DNA from: Neurospora tetraspora
Taxonomy: Eukaryota; Ascomycota; Sordariomycetes; Sordariales; Sordariaceae
Assembly (NCBI RefSeq): GCF_033439725.1
Contig: NW_026944387.1
Location: forward strand, 3,782,001-3,846,000
Direction of reading: 5' to 3'
DNA: 64,000 bases
Of this stretch, positions 23,558-36,852 are shown in pieces. The number at the start of each line of letters is the position of its first letter. The first letter of the stretch is position 1. The notes beneath the pieces were generated by a model. The model ran no database searches. It worked only from the letters and a program-made list of their open reading frames with translations, and was not told where the DNA came from. The position numbers and the translations under genes are program-made.

Positions 23558-26003
23558 TGTGTGTGAAGTGAAGCAGTAGAGTGGTGTGTATTCGTTTGGC
23601 GGCTGAAGGATGTAGTCGAGGGCAGGTGCGGCTTGGTTGTGTTATGTAGTTTATGTGCCCGATGTGCCGACCTTGTATGCCGAGGGAAAATTGGTCGGGG
23701 TTAGGTAAACAGATGTTAAAGTGCGATTCTGCGGCTGCAAAATTATGCCAAAAAGTCGAGTTCGTTTGTGCCTGGAGTGAATCGACCGACTGGTAATGAG
23801 GATTGGCGCCTTGCCACTCCTGGTGCAATTCCAAACTTGCCCATGCCACGAAGGGTTTGGCGAGATTTGGTACAGTTGGGACGGGCCTCTTCCTGATCTG
23901 TTCTGTCGACAAGTCCCTGGACGGCCCTGGATGGCTAGGCTGACCCCACGGATGGATTCGATCACTTCCCCGGACAGGGGTAGACGGGTCCAAGATGACG
24001 GGACTGAAAAATTCCAGGGGGGGTGACAAAGGCGAAAAATTTCAGTGTGGTTGTTTTTAGCCAAGCCTCGGAACTCGGAATCAACTTTTTTCGTAGCAGT
24101 GTGTCGTCAGGAATTCGGAGTCGACGATGGCTTGCACAGGGGCTTAATACGGGGGTGATGCTAGAACCTGGAAAGCACACGAGCAATTGATGGGGGAGCT
24201 CGTAGTGGTATATAAGCTGGACCGCTGTTCGTTTCTCCATCCATGGCATTAACCACCAACACGGCAAACCCATGAACGTCTTACACGAAGCGAAGCCGCG
24301 AGTGCAGCAACGACCGTACAATACGAGGCTCCAAACAACGGGGTAGACGTGATGATACGATAAGCTCGGGGCATAGCCTGCAAATAGCCTCTTCGCTGAG
24401 TCAGGATGGCATATTGTTGGTATTAATGCTGAGGTTTATGTCGCTGACGCTGTCATTGTTGAAAATGGAGGAGGCGGGTGTACTGTACGTGTATTGAGAT
24501 CAGGAAATTCGCCCTTGGACGAACCCCTTTCGGGGGATTCCACATGGGGCCCGGCCCTGTTGCCCCTGGTCTAGCGCTCTGTAGCTGCCGCTTTGTATTA
24601 CCGGCCACCAGCTTTTGTTGCGCGCATACAGTGTTGACGGTACTGCCTGTCCTGCGTGTCATGTCCATCCTTTTTGCTCCCATGTGGCCGTTTGTGAAAA
24701 GGGTGGAAATCGGCATGGAGCAATGGTGAAAAATCGCATATCGCCGACTGCGTTCGTACATGTTCGGATGCTTCTGGAAGGCCGCTAGAGATTGGAATTG
24801 GACAAAAAAGGAGGCATCTTGCCGCCGTGTGACCTCCGCGAAAAGGTTCAACCTTGTTGTCGCCCCCGGGCCACTTCCGCCCTTCCGGGACCAGCGGGTT
24901 GGCGAGCTGCTGCAGTTTGTCGCGTGCAGACGTGCAGAAAGTGCATGGCAGCGGATCCATGTCCACCATTTCCCCCCTGGCATTAGCAGACATTAGCGCA
25001 TTTTCAGGGGTTCGGGGACCACCCCCGTCCATGCCGTACCGTTCCATGCACGACGACGCATGCCATATATGGCTGCCTATGTTCCCGAAGGGACAACTCC
25101 GGAGCTGAGAAATGATGGATCGTGCATCAAAAGTCCCTCAACCGCCCAACGCAGCGTCTGGACCCGAGACCCCAGCGCCGCGGACATGAGACACCGACCC
25201 TGCGGAGCATTCACGGCCCCGGGGTTACAGTACGCCATGCCACTCGGCGAGCGGCGTCAGCTCGCATTTCACCCAAAGAGACGGACGGACAGGTGAGACA
25301 GAAAAGGGCAAACGAGTGCGGGCAGCATGCGCTGCGTCATCAAGATCAGACTGTTCGGTGTCGGGAGAACAAGACAGAATCGACGGGCGCATCCTTTCCA
25401 TTTTTGCCAAGGTGTGCGGTTGTGTGAAGAAAAAAGGGTCTGGTCCCATTCCGCTATAGTAGCTAGTCAGGAGATTTCGTTCGTTAGAATTTTCATGATG
25501 CATGATGAGGGTGTTACTCAGTATAGCTAGTGGTCCCCCAGAGCCTCCCCACGGGCCACAGGCGTGGAAGGCTCCATCCGGTCGGGTCATCCGTCTGTTC
25601 CGGTAAGCCAGGATGTTGTACGATATCCGTATTGGGCCGGAGGAGTTTCTCTAGGTGGTCCTCCAGGTGTGGCTCCCTAGCCATTCCTAGATGCTCGGCG
25701 ACTACCACGCTGTACCTGAACCCCCACTCGACCGTCGTCGTGTCTTACTCTCGGGCGAGTTAATGACCCCCAATTGCCTGCATATAATAGTATGCTGTTT
25801 TGCAGGGGTCGATTTCCCATACAAAAGAGAAAACAGCTGGCTGAACCAAACGGGCCCTTAATCATCAGCGACATAAGCATCCCTTTCGCTGTGCTCCGTG
25901 CCGTGTATACCGTGATTCCGTTCGATCCCGCACCCAAATCCGTAGCCACGGTACGCTGACACAATTGGTAATTGGTAATTGGTAATCACCGCGTCTGGTT
26001 TCA
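23558..26003. other. long intergenic stretch, no gene supported
   Basis: About 2.4 kb. Overlapping frames on the minus strand at 24453-25047 lack domains and disagree with each other. A 21-bp triple repeat of AATTGGT units occurs at about 25963-25985. Nothing else is recognised. Confidence 0.5.
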
Positions 26004-26900
26004 TCAATTTCCATCCAACTTCCGACCGTCGTCGCTGGCGTCATCGGAACGGGTATCGATTATGGCGTTCGCATTGTTGCGCAACGGGTGGCTCTCGTGG
26101 CTCCCGGCACCGCTGTCACGCTCGCCTCGGAGACCTTGGCGAGTCTCCTGTGGGTGCGCTAGCGGGAGACCCATAGCAAACATTAAACCCATGCCAGTGC
26201 CCATGGCGATCCCCGTTTCAAAACCACGGCGAAAGTCTGGAGTCCAATTGGTGACAGACGGATCGCCGCTAGTGCTAGTTTCAGGACCAGCTGCACTTTC
26301 TGTCTGGGGAGGTTGAGGGGTCGGCGTGGTCTGATTACGTTGTTCCTGTGTGTGTTGATCCGATGGGTTCGGAGAGTCGCTTGGGTGGTCAACTACGGCG
26401 CTAGGCGGCCTCGGATTGCTTGTAGTTTTGGAGCCTATGACGAATTTTTGACGGTTAGCGAAGGAACGGTATTTCTTTTTTCGGAAACAATTTCATTCTG
26501 AAATCCCTGCCACTTAACACATGCCTTGATGAGGTGAATGCTCCTGTTGTCCACTCCGAAACGTGTCGGCGACACAGACACTATGCCTTGCGGGTGGGGT
26601 GACTTGGAATTGAGGGTTCGTGGGTAGGTAGTTGTAGGTCGAAGTGGCCGTCGGCACGTTCGTGTAGGTTGGTGTCGGACGGCTGCTCCCGCTTCCCTGG
26701 GCTTGGACCGCGTGGCTGAGAGCGCTCGGAACTTGAACAACCGCTACAGGGTTCCGTCCAGGACAGCGCCAGACGTGGCACGTATATTGGTCCTTGTGAG
26801 TTGGGTAACAGGCCGTTGAGCAGAGTTGGGAGCCGCAGTAGATGCAGGCCAAGACCTGAGCAACCGGCTGGACGACAGCCATTTGCATGGTTGGCATCAT
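26004..26900 (-). CDS. Cys-rich orphan protein with a probable GC-AG intron
   Basis: Exons 26525-26900 and 26004-26434 encode 268 aa. The acceptor CATAG is preceded by a good CTAAC branch site. The only donor that restores the downstream frame well is AAG/GCATGT, close to the known GC-AG donor consensus (AG/GCAAGT). The N-terminus has a compact Cys cluster (CIYCGSQLC, CYPTHKDQYTCHVWRC) that may bind zinc. The middle is Pro/Ser/Thr-rich. The C-terminal part has a Gly/Met-rich hydrophobic patch (GIAMGTGMGLMFAMGL) followed by a charged tail. No family is recognised. The GT at 26520 would give a frame that soon stops, which favours the GC donor. Confidence 0.6.
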
Positions 26901-27984
26901 CTTGGTATTGATTCTCGGATGCCGGGACCGCGGATGCAGTCCGTGTGCATATGAACCCGTGTGGTGTGTCCCTTCGATTGTAGTGCGTATTGATGCTTCC
27001 GTACGTTGGCGGCGGTGCTTCAGCGGGGGCGCTTCAGCGGGGGCGTGCTGTAGGCGGCACTGAATAGTGAATAGCAGGCGCTAAAGTGGGGAGGGCGGGA
27101 AGCCGATGAGACCTTTCGATCCGCCGAGATCTACCGGCAACGATGAAGCCGCAAGTCTTTACACTGTTTCCGATGCGTCCTCTGTCAGCGGTATTCTCTA
27201 TTATCAGGCGACAAGTGAAGTACGAATTACGACGCACGCTTCTTGGCGTCAAACTGTCCAAGTCCTTCACCGCGAGTCTGCACAAAAGGCCAAGAATGTC
27301 AGGGTTAACTGAGCAAGCGGCGGCAAAGACGCAAATACCTGTAGCAGTATCGTCGTCCGCGCTTGTGGTGTCGCTTGTCGAGGCTTGTCTCGCTTAGGGT
27401 CCAAAGTTGGCAACCTCGTTAATTGCAATTTGACTCCGTCACGGCCTTGTCGCCGGTCTGTTCAATTGGCTCAGGACCGGAGAAGGATTGTGATCTCTGT
27501 GTACTGCGGAGGTTGTGGGCGCGGGTATGATATTGGGAGTCGGATATTCGGTGGGATAGATGGAAAACACAAAGTTTGTGATGACGGGAAACACAGGCAA
27601 CTTCCATCTGAACCAACTTCTGTCAGCTGGCAGCCAGTTCCCTTGCCTGCTAAGGTATCTGCTCATGCAACGGATTAATCCGGGCCGTTTGCTACAGTGC
27701 CTCCGACCGCAGGTTGCAGGTTCGGTTGCAGAGTGCAGACGGAAGGCGCAACCCGGAAAGCACAGTCACTGTTGAGGACTACAAAATTTTCTCAGATAAC
27801 AGAAGGAAGGGACGTTCGATTAGACGATGACACTGGCATTCACCGCCTTTCTTCTGCGATGCTGCGTTTGCCCTTGCCTCACAAATGCCTGGGGCATGGA
27901 CTCTTCTCCCCGGCCACACAAACACCGACCGCATTCCTTCTCTCCATCACCCCGCGCAACAACTCTCCCCGAAGCCCTCACTCC
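26901..27984. other. intergenic, no gene seen
   Basis: About 1.1 kb between the start of the Cys-rich gene and the end of the HET locus. A short direct repeat GGGGGCGCTTCAGC lies near 27021. No convincing gene is present. Confidence 0.5.
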
Positions 27985-30359
27985 CTACACCAACCTAATA
28001 ATCTGTCGGGGTCCCTCAACCATCCACTGTTGTTGAACTCGGTGTATCGAATCCGTCCCAGGCCCCGGCCCAAAGAAGATTGCCTCGGCCTCGGACTGGA
28101 ATGTCCCAATCCTGCAATATTCGCCGGATACTAGTTTCCGGAGGACTAGGCCCTCCTGCCACCTCTTCTCACCAGGAACAGACGACGGTAAAGTGTATCC
28201 AAGCTTGTTCTTCTCGCACATGCTGGCAATGACCAAGAAGAAGAGGTCCAAATCCCTGGCTGACTGTTGTTGCTCGGCCATACTTGTGTGTTCGACACCT
28301 CCGAATCCAGATATCCACGTATCAAATCTGACTCTGCTCAAGAGACTCTCCTCGGCTCCGGTCCTGCCGGTGATGCAAAAGCAGGGATCAAGGTGTGCGT
28401 GCATATTTTCACCGCTACACTGTTTCGAACGTCGCCAATAAGCTGGTCTGGGGTGGCCGCTCAGTATCAACACGGCCGACTTCAAGGCACCAAACTCGTC
28501 ACCACCTGACGGTTTGTGAAGGGGCTCTACTTCCCAGCCTACCACGTCGCATTGGAACTTTCGAGCCACCTCGGTCCACCATGTATCGGGTGAAGAATCT
28601 TCCAAAAGCTGCACCGCTCCGTCCACGGACGCCCAAGACCATGTTGGACCCCAGTACTTCCCGCAACTGGCTCTGCGCTGGGTAGCAGAGCTCTTGGTTA
28701 TCCAAAGAAGCGCCGAAGGCATCATCTCGGCCCAGAGTCCCGCGACATACCGATAACCTGACGAACTTTGGAATGATCGAGCAGTGGCCGAGATTTTTTG
28801 GCAACCGATCAGAGGATAATGTGAGTTGCCTCCCGGAATAATGATCAACAATGGTTTTCCACCGCTTACACAATTCTGCCTCATTGACACTGTTATTTTG
28901 TCTCTGGCCAGATGAAACGCGCCCAAGTGGGACAGCATCGCAAATTCTCCAGCCTTCCATAATCTGTGCAATGGCATCTAACTGACCAGTATCCCCTGCC
29001 TCCGGGTATACCCATCCATCCGTCCATACTGTCCTTTCTGGTGCATCTTTCAACTTCATCATTTCTGGACACCACCATCTTGTCTGAACCTCGCCATAGT
29101 CAAGCACTCGGGGAGACAACAACCTCTCCTGAAAGGTCCATGCTCTCTTCCCCAGCGGGTTGTGGTCCATCACCGACACCAGGTCTGTTGCATCTGGTTC
29201 CTGGGGAACCAACATCGCAGTCTTGGTACTACCTGGCTGGTACTCGGAGACAATGAGTTCAATGACAGCGGTATGCTCAACTGGGAACCGATCCGAGAGG
29301 AAGCCCTCGTCGACGGATGATGCCCTCGAGACAGCCATGGTAACCGTTGCGTTGCTGTAAACCATGGCCACTTTGGCGATCTCTCGTGCCTTGTCCTCTT
29401 CAGAGTCCTGCAAAATGCAAAGGGCGTCAACCCACAAGTATTGAATCCCAAGTGAGATGGCGACGGTGATTGCATCGGCAATTGTTCGTGGGAGATCCTC
29501 TTGGGATATGCCTTTGAAGGACAACTCTTCAATCGTGTCCGACGTAAGCAGTAGTGCTTGATTCCCTCCCCAGCAATAAGACAGTGCCGCATAATGCATG
29601 TTTTTGTCTTCAAGCATTGTCTCCTTCACATGGGCACGTGGTCCCGTGGGCGTTGAGTATAGTTCGAGCACCCTAGTGGGTATAAAGCCGCCTGGCTTTG
29701 GGCAAAGTTGTGTGTGTATTGATGCAAGTCTCCATCCAGTGTCTAGCTTTCTTCAGCGAGGCCCTTGATGACGGTGTCCGATTCCTGCGACGCACCCCCC
29801 GGCAATCATTGCCATCAAAAGCGGTTCCTTGAGTGTTGGCTGTTTCTGCAACTGTGTATTTGAAGAGTGTTATGTTTTTGAACAGGCCAAAGCCATGCAA
29901 CTCCTTCCATGTTGCCAAGTCAAACACCACAAAGTGGATGTCAGAAAGCGGGAATAGATTGGGACTCATAACAATGCTTTTGGCACCAAGTACGTGCGTC
30001 TCATCGATGACTGCTCCGGAATCCTCCAGACATCGGAGAAGATGGCGAGAAAAGAGGCAACCCTGACGTGCCCACTCATTGAGGTCAGAGAAGCCAACAT
30101 CGAAGTACGTGTAGTAGCGCTTTCTCGAGGGGTGAACAAGCCAATTTGGTCGAAAGCTGAGTGGCTCACAGAAACTAACGAATTCTTCTACCTGATCTCC
30201 GAAGCGCCTGGCAAGAGACTTCCACCGATCGGACGGTTTGGGGCCGGAATCAGCTCCATGATTGTGTGTCCTTTCCGAGAAATCCAGAAAAAATGCCTGG
30301 GAACACAAGTCGCACCCGTGACGCAGTTCAACTTCGGCTTCGAGATCGACGTCAGCCAT
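27985..30359 (-). pseudogene. HET-domain gene broken by two frame changes
   Basis: Three consecutive frames together spell a typical HET protein of about 780 residues. The first part (30359 to about 29707) starts at an ATG and has a CDLC motif. The second (to about 28800) carries the HET domain: YAALSYCWGG, LPRTIADAI, YLWVDALCILQD and AWTFQERLLSPR. The third (to 27985) has RYVAGLW and WSWASVDG, expected after the HET core. Frame changes fall in a short T/A run at 29704-29706 and a six-base A run (minus strand) at 28794-28799. Each is a one-base gain relative to the expected frame, and no introns fit. HET proteins mediate non-self recognition and cell death between incompatible strains. This copy is probably inactive, or the runs hold sequencing errors. 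Confidence 0.8.
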
Positions 30360-31750
30360 GCCCTCGACCAGTCCCTCAAGCTCAGTTGCGAAAAGACTGG
30401 AACTAATAATCGTGTGAGTGGAAGGGTGCAGATGAATATGCCGTCGTTTTTGCCACACGGGAATGACCGTTGAAGCCCTTGATCCCAGGGCCAAGATTAC
30501 CTCTGTGGTAGTGTGTCACCACGCCGAGTTGGTGGTTTGCCAGGAAGATGACAGGAACAACCTGGATGTTGAAGTGCCGACATCGAAGCTTTTTATAGGC
30601 GCTGTGGCTGCATGAGCCAGCGGAGCTTTTAGTGGGCGTTTCAGCGGGTGGATCGAGGGTGGACCGAGCTCCCATCCACAGAACACTCAGTGACCAATCA
30701 GGTATTATACATTCAGTGTCGACATTCCTTTTTCGGGTAAGTGTCCCGACATGCCCATCTGTCGCCGGCGACGCACGTATCTCAGGGTATCACCATATGG
30801 GGGTCGAGGCAATAAAGGATCGGTTTCTTGATCTCGTGGGTTTTATCTTCATGAAACTGAAACTAACTGATAGGAGGGAAGCTTCCGCCATGCCGGGGAA
30901 CTTGTCACTAGAGAGGAAGACCAGCTTCCACAAATCTTACACCACTCCATTATTCGACCTCTCTCCAGGTCTCCAGCGCTGGAAACAAGTCAAATATGAT
31001 CTCAAATATAAGCAAATGGAAGTAAACAAATAAATGAATGCGCATAACTTACTATGAGGTGCGGTGTCAAGGTTGACAGTTGTTCAGGTTTCGGCTTGGT
31101 TATGAATACGGAAGGAACGGGTACCTTATGAGGATTGGGGGTTGGGAAATGAAGGATCACACTCATGTCTCATAATTGACGATGCGAGCGTTCAGGAGTA
31201 GGTATCGCTACGCCTATCTTGAATCAATGATAGCTTACCTATGGAATCTTTGCTGTACTTTCCCATCAACACTTGAAATAAACAGCATACTCCTGTAGGT
31301 GGGCATTGCGTGCATCAGCTGGGAACTCTCTTAACGTCAATGATGCTTACAACTGATAAAGCACTATTTCTGAAAGCGCAGATTTACAGTGCTACCACGT
31401 CAAGGACATATCTGACAGCAAGACTCGACATTTCAATCCATCCGGTAGGTCAAAATCAGTTGCTTTGGACGAGGATAGAGGGGAGTAAACATGATCTATA
31501 ACTTCTATACAAAAAGGATACTTTATAAAATGATCGCGCACGATCGACATCCCGGTCTTTTGTACCAAAACTTCAAATCTCGCCTTAGGATCACTACCCT
31601 CCCAACCCGACCAGCGCCTCCCAACCAGACCACCCTCTACCAGGTGGGATCTCTCCCCATGAAGGGCATTAGAGGAACCCCACGACTCCCCAAAGCCATA
31701 ATCCCCATAATCAGGTCCAACGTCCTCAACAACTCCTGCGAGTTAGAGCT
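30360..31750. other. intergenic, no gene seen
   Basis: Upstream region of the HET locus and downstream region of the phosphoketolase gene. No gene is supported. Confidence 0.5.
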
Positions 31751-34258
31751 CTACTCAAACTTGGGCAGCTGATAGATATCATCGGGATCTGTGTTCACAT
31801 CTTGTCAGCACCTCTCTCTCACAAACCACCACCTGGGGCATCACGAAGACTTACCCTTCCCTTCATTCCCAATAAACTCCCTAACCTCCTTCACCCTCCT
31901 ATCCACCTCACCCAACAACCCCTCCAAATCCTTCTTCACCTCCCCATTCCTCTCCGCACCCCTCTTCAACGCCCACCTCGCCACATCAAACCGACTCACC
32001 CTATTCCTCAACATCATATCAAACGGCGTCGTTGTGCTTCCCTCTTCTTGGTAACCCTCGACATCCATACGCTCCGCCTTCTCCCTTCCAAACAAGAGAC
32101 CCTGCAACTCCGTCGGGTAGCCATGGTAGTTAAACAGCACTGGCCTGTCAGCAGTGAACATCTCAATGAACTTGGCCTTTGCCAGAGCATGCGGGTGCTT
32201 GGACTCTTCAATGAGAATCATCAAATCCGTGACGTTGACGACGCGAATCTTGAGGGCGGGCGCGATAGAGCGCAGGAGTTCGGCGGCTTTGATGACTTCG
32301 AAGGTGACTTCGACGCCGATGCCGACTAGGACCACGTCCGGGTCTTGGACGGACTCTCCCGCGGAGTTGGGATCGGGGGAGGAGGCAAAGTGCCAGATGG
32401 AGGCGCCCTGGCGACAGTGCTCGGCTGCTTCGGCGGGAGAGAGGTAGACGGCCGTGGGCTGCTTGGAGCCGATGATGAGGTTGGTCTTGTTCTTGCTTTT
32501 CATGACGTGGTGCACGGTGCTGAGGAAGCAGTTGGCGTCGGGAGGAAGGTAGACGCGAGCGGCTTCGGCTTTGAGGTTGAGCACGGCGCCGATGAAGGAG
32601 GGGTTCTGGTGGGAGAACCCGTTGTGTTCCTGGCGAGCCCAGGTGGAGGTCTCGATGTAGTTGATGGAGGCTAGGTCGCCGCGCCAGGGAACTTCGCGGG
32701 CAATCTTGACGAATTTGGAGTACTGCACCATCATGGTGTGGACGATACCCAGGAAGGACTCGTACGAGGGGAAGAGGGCGGTGCGGCCTGTGAGGGTGTA
32801 CCCTTGCATGAAGCCCTGGCAGTTGTGCTCGGAGAGAACCTCGATGACGCGGCCGCCATGTGCCCTTGAGTACTCGTCCCACTGGAAATCGCGCTGTGTG
32901 TGATCAAGGATGGCGTTCAGCTTGTTCGACTCGAGCTCGTCAGGGGAGAAGAGTCGGAGAGTCTTGGGGTTTTCTTGGAACAACTTGTCGAGGAACTTGC
33001 CGGCCGTCTTCATGCAGCTTTCGTCGATGCCCTTCTCAACGCCAAACTGCTTCCAGTCAATCATCTTCAGAGGAGTGTATGGGTCGTACGTGGTCTTGAG
33101 TTGACCGAGCCTCTTCTCCGGCTCGGGCAGGCCACGAGAGATGGCCTCAGTAGGCTTGCCCTCACCATCAAGGAGCTCGCTGATCTTGTAGCTGGAAAGC
33201 CACCGGTCTAGAGCCTGGAGTTGCTTCTCATCACTACCGGCCTTGGGCAGGGGGACTTGATGAGAGTGGAAGGATCCTTCAATGATCTGACCCTCGACCT
33301 TCTTAGGACCAGTCCACCCCTTGGGAGTTCTGAGGACAATCATGGGCCATCTCGGCTTGACAATCGGCTTGTCCTCCCTCGCAGCCTTCTGAATCTTCTT
33401 GATCTCGGCCACAGCCCATTCAAGAGAGCTTTGCAAATCGTCATCAATGTTCTCGAGATCCTCCACAATGCGCACTTGGTATCCGTAGCCACTGAACAAG
33501 CACGCAATCTCCTTGTCGTCCATGCACCCAAAAATGGTCCGTTCACTGATCTTGAAGCCGTTGACATGCAGAATGGGGATGACAGCACCTGACTCCTTTG
33601 GGTCGAGGTACTTGATGGCATGCCAGGCCGTTGCTGTTGGACCAGTCTCCGCCTCACCATCACCCACCACGCAAGTGACGATCAAGTCGGGGTTATCCAT
33701 GACGGCGCCGAACGAGACAGCAAGGGCATATCCAAGCTCACCACCCTCATGAATCGAACCTGGTGTCTCGGCATTGATGTGACTGGGGAAGCCGCCGGGC
33801 ACGGAGAAACGGGTGATGAGGTTGCGCAAACCCGTGGCGTTGCGGTCGTATTCGCCGGGGTAGAAGCGCTCAAGGGAGCCTTCGAGCCATAGAGAGGCGA
33901 GAGCGGCAGGGGCACCGTGGCCGGGGCCGATAACGTAGATCATATCGAGGTTGTGGTTGCGGATCAAAACGTTCAGATGCGACCAGACCAAGATCAGGCC
34001 GGGACATGTTCCCCAATGACCGAGAAGTCGGGGTTTGATGTGCGAAAGTTGGAGTTCATCTTGGAGGAGGACGTTGTCGCGCAGGAAGATCATGGAGGCG
34101 GCAATGTAGCATCCTGCACGCTGGAATGCGCGCAGCGACTCGCGAACATGGTCTGGGAGCTTCTTGCGCTCAATCTGGACTGCGAGGTCGAGGACATTGT
34201 CGGGGAGGTGGGATGGTAGAGGAGGAGGATTGGGAATTGTGATCTGTGTGCCGCCCAT
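31751..34258 (-). CDS. xylulose-5-phosphate/fructose-6-phosphate phosphoketolase
   Basis: Exons 31855-34258 and 31751-31788 encode 813 aa. The start is the ATG at 34258 (MGGTQITIPNPPP); the frame continues upstream only to non-ATG codons. The last intron (GTAAGT to ACACAG) joins KG/K-DPDDIYQLPKFE. The enzyme uses thiamine diphosphate and phosphate to split xylulose-5-P or fructose-6-P, giving acetyl phosphate. Family motifs are clear: GHWGTCPGLI, IGPGHGAPA, TPGSIHEGGELGYALAVS and the ThDP-binding GDGEAETGPTATAW. A central domain (GRTALFPSYESFLGIVHTM) and a C-terminal domain (VLFNYHGYPTELQGLLFGR) follow. Length fits the family. It is probably cytosolic and links pentose phosphate flux to acetyl-CoA. 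Confidence 0.97.
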
Positions 34259-36013
34259 GTTGTCGGTGTTTTCGTCTTTTGATGGTCCGACGTTAAAGGG
34301 TGTGTCGCGATGAAAGAGCCGCAATGTGAGTTTCGGTGGTCGTTGCGGTCTCCCTTGCAGACGTCAATCGTTTGTGGCGCTTGTGGTTGGAATGTGGATT
34401 CAATGGTGTTGCTGTTTGCTTGCAGAACAATCCAGTCGACCGGCGTTGTTTGACCCAGCGATGGGACAATGCAAGAAATGCGGGATCCAAAAAGTACAAT
34501 GGGCTTTGTAGGTGCGGGCCGAACCTTTGTTTAGCGTCTTTCCAAACTCAAAATCGACGTTTGCTGAAAATGCGAAAGGACGGGAGGATGTGCAGTGTCT
34601 GGAGATGCAAAATGTCGACAAAGTGGAAGTGGTTGCTTGCGATAAAGGCGAGGACATCAAGGTACACTGCACTAACAATTATCACTAACTGGCATCGATG
34701 ACGTAGTACATTTGGTGGTGGGGGAGTGGCTGATAAGGCTTGAGTTCGTCCGATAACGAACTGGGGGTCCACTCGTTGTCCACTCCCGTCATCAATCGCT
34801 GTTCCTGCTTTCAATATTCCCTGTTCCTGGCAGCTGGAACACCGATCTGATGGCATTGGTACCCTAACCCGCCTGTGTTTCGTCTCATATGGTCTGTCAT
34901 GTCGTCTCACCACCACCTTATCATGATACATACCGATTGGATTGGTGGTGCAGGAAAAAGGGGTAAGCAGACAAAGTAAACAAACGGACACTCCATTCAA
35001 TCATGTTAAAAAGGTATCACTGGGGAGACATACCCTTGAAGGACATGAAGGCGCTGGACCAGGAGCACCAAACAGCATCGCCAAAGGTCACTCACAGAAA
35101 AAGAGCTGAGGAACCATGAAATCTGGCAGGTGAAGGGGATTGCCTCATTGAATGCGAACCATAAGTGACCAAAGAGCAAGGCAAAGGGGCAAATGAAGCC
35201 GGAAAAGGAAGGGTCGCCTGTTGGTCGCTGAGTGTCAAAGGCAGCAGTCCATGGACTACACTATTCTCCAAGACACTCTGATATTCTTCCCTTCAACGAA
35301 GCTCAATAACTGTAGAAGCTCCTGTCTTCAACACGGGACCATCATTTGGACATCTCAGCCCGTTTGAAGACCCAGGACACACCAACATCCCGTGCCAGAA
35401 AGGAGACTGATTGGCTTGGTCCAGTCTTGTGAGCGACCCTTCCTCTGGCTGAACAGAAGACCCTGGCTCAGGGTAGCACTAAGTGGGTTCCTAAAACCAA
35501 CGTACATATGGCAGACTTTGAGAACAAAGAAACACCATTTCATAGCCCGGCCATGGTGTTGAGGATGCTCTTTGCAGGACAAAGAAACTGTTTTTGTATG
35601 GGAAAAGAGAGGACTATAAGAGAGAACGGTCGCTATGATAGCTAGAACACTCAAGCTCGAACGAATTCAACGCTCTCATTGCTTCCAAAACTCGCCATTT
35701 CTTTGCTTCATCCATCGTGATTCTACCTTGAGTTCTGGTGTTTTTGCAGCTATTCTGAAGCCATGGTACGTACCTGGCGGAGTGTCCTCCAACGTCGCAT
35801 TGCCCACTTGCTCGCAGATTTCCCCTGTCGCACATCCACAGACAGAACGAATGGTGCTGACCGTGTCCCCCCACTTTCTCAGGGTTCATCAGACAAAAAA
35901 AGTGAGAAGCAACCTCGCCCCAAAGGGGTCTCTGGGTATTGGGACGACACAAATGTGAGAATTTCTTGTAGCACCTGCAGAACTTTGCATTACTCTGCAT
36001 ATCGCTCCCACCC
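34259..36013. other. upstream region of phosphoketolase, no gene seen
   Basis: About 1.75 kb without a supported gene. A frame open from 35763 on the plus strand runs into the provisional gene at 36014 but has no plausible start of its own. Confidence 0.5.
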
Positions 36014-36852
36014 ATGTCTCTGCAGAACACTGACTCAGCCAATCAGACCAGCCCAGAATCCGAGACTCACATTACAACCGCCTTTGAAATCACCAGTGAG
36101 CACACCCACCAGATATCTTCATCACTTCCGCAGAACACACACTAACCACCAGCATCAAAAAGAACAACTACGTGATGACCCCAATGCCAAAACCGTAATA
36201 GGCCCCAACACCAGACACCATGACGAAGTAGACCAAGGAACACGCCCGTCGTATAAGGAAGCCGAGCGTTACTCTCGCAATGAACCACAGAAGCCATCCT
36301 CTCCCAAACCCAAGGAGAGATCCAAATCCCCATCCCGTTCGGAGGCCAGCAAGAACTCAAAGTGCGTGAGCATGAGGGGGGTGCCATTATACCCCAGCGC
36401 AACAACGAAACGCTACAAGCTCGTTCTCTGAGTTTTCCAAGACACACCCCATCGGGTCGACGCATCCTCCGCAAGCCATCGCTCGCCAGCCAGTCAAACA
36501 CCGGCTCCATCGTCTGGGCGCTTACCAGGGGGCCATGCAAGCCACGATCGACACTGGGGATTGGGACATTTCCACTTTCCCCTCTTCTTCAACTCTTCGA
36601 CTCTTCACTTCTTCCAGGGACGCTGGATTTGACGACATCACGGTCTGGATATCACTTCACGACTTTTATTTCTTTTGTGTTGAGCATTGCATTTGGTGGT
36701 TTTTTGCTGGACTTTTACGATACCTCTACACTTCTTTCCGGGTTGGCGGCGGGGCTTTTGCATCAAAGACGGGGATAGAACGGGAGATGACAGACACGAC
36801 CTTCACGATTGCATTTTTTGGGCTAGAGGACACACTAGACACTAGACATTGA
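36014..36852 (+). CDS. provisional orphan gene, exon model uncertain
   Basis: Coding-like segments occur in succession: MSLQNTDSANQTSPESETH from the ATG at 36014, a charged Ser/Lys-rich stretch (YKEAERYSRNEPQKPSS and KPKERSKSPSRSEASK), then a C-terminal part (ATIDTGDWDISTFPSSS, then Trp/Phe-rich WWFFAGLLRYLYTSF) ending at 36852. A GTGAGC donor near 36092 with a CTAAC branch site near 36145 suggests one intron. A second intron near 36363-36418 (GTGCGT to ACAAG) would place the last part in frame, but its acceptor is weak. An alternative C-terminal frame ending at 36778 is also open. The gene is probably real, but the exact product is not settled. No family is recognised. Confidence 0.4.

Noticed and set aside
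24453-25047. Two overlapping minus-strand frames of 149 and 176 codons
   Set aside because: Different frames over the same DNA, no domains, no splice logic.
32208-32882. 224-codon Arg/Leu-rich frame
   Set aside because: Alternate-frame shadow of phosphoketolase.
34259-34324. Longer N-terminus for phosphoketolase
   Set aside because: The upstream extension begins at a TTG codon; the first ATG is at 34258.
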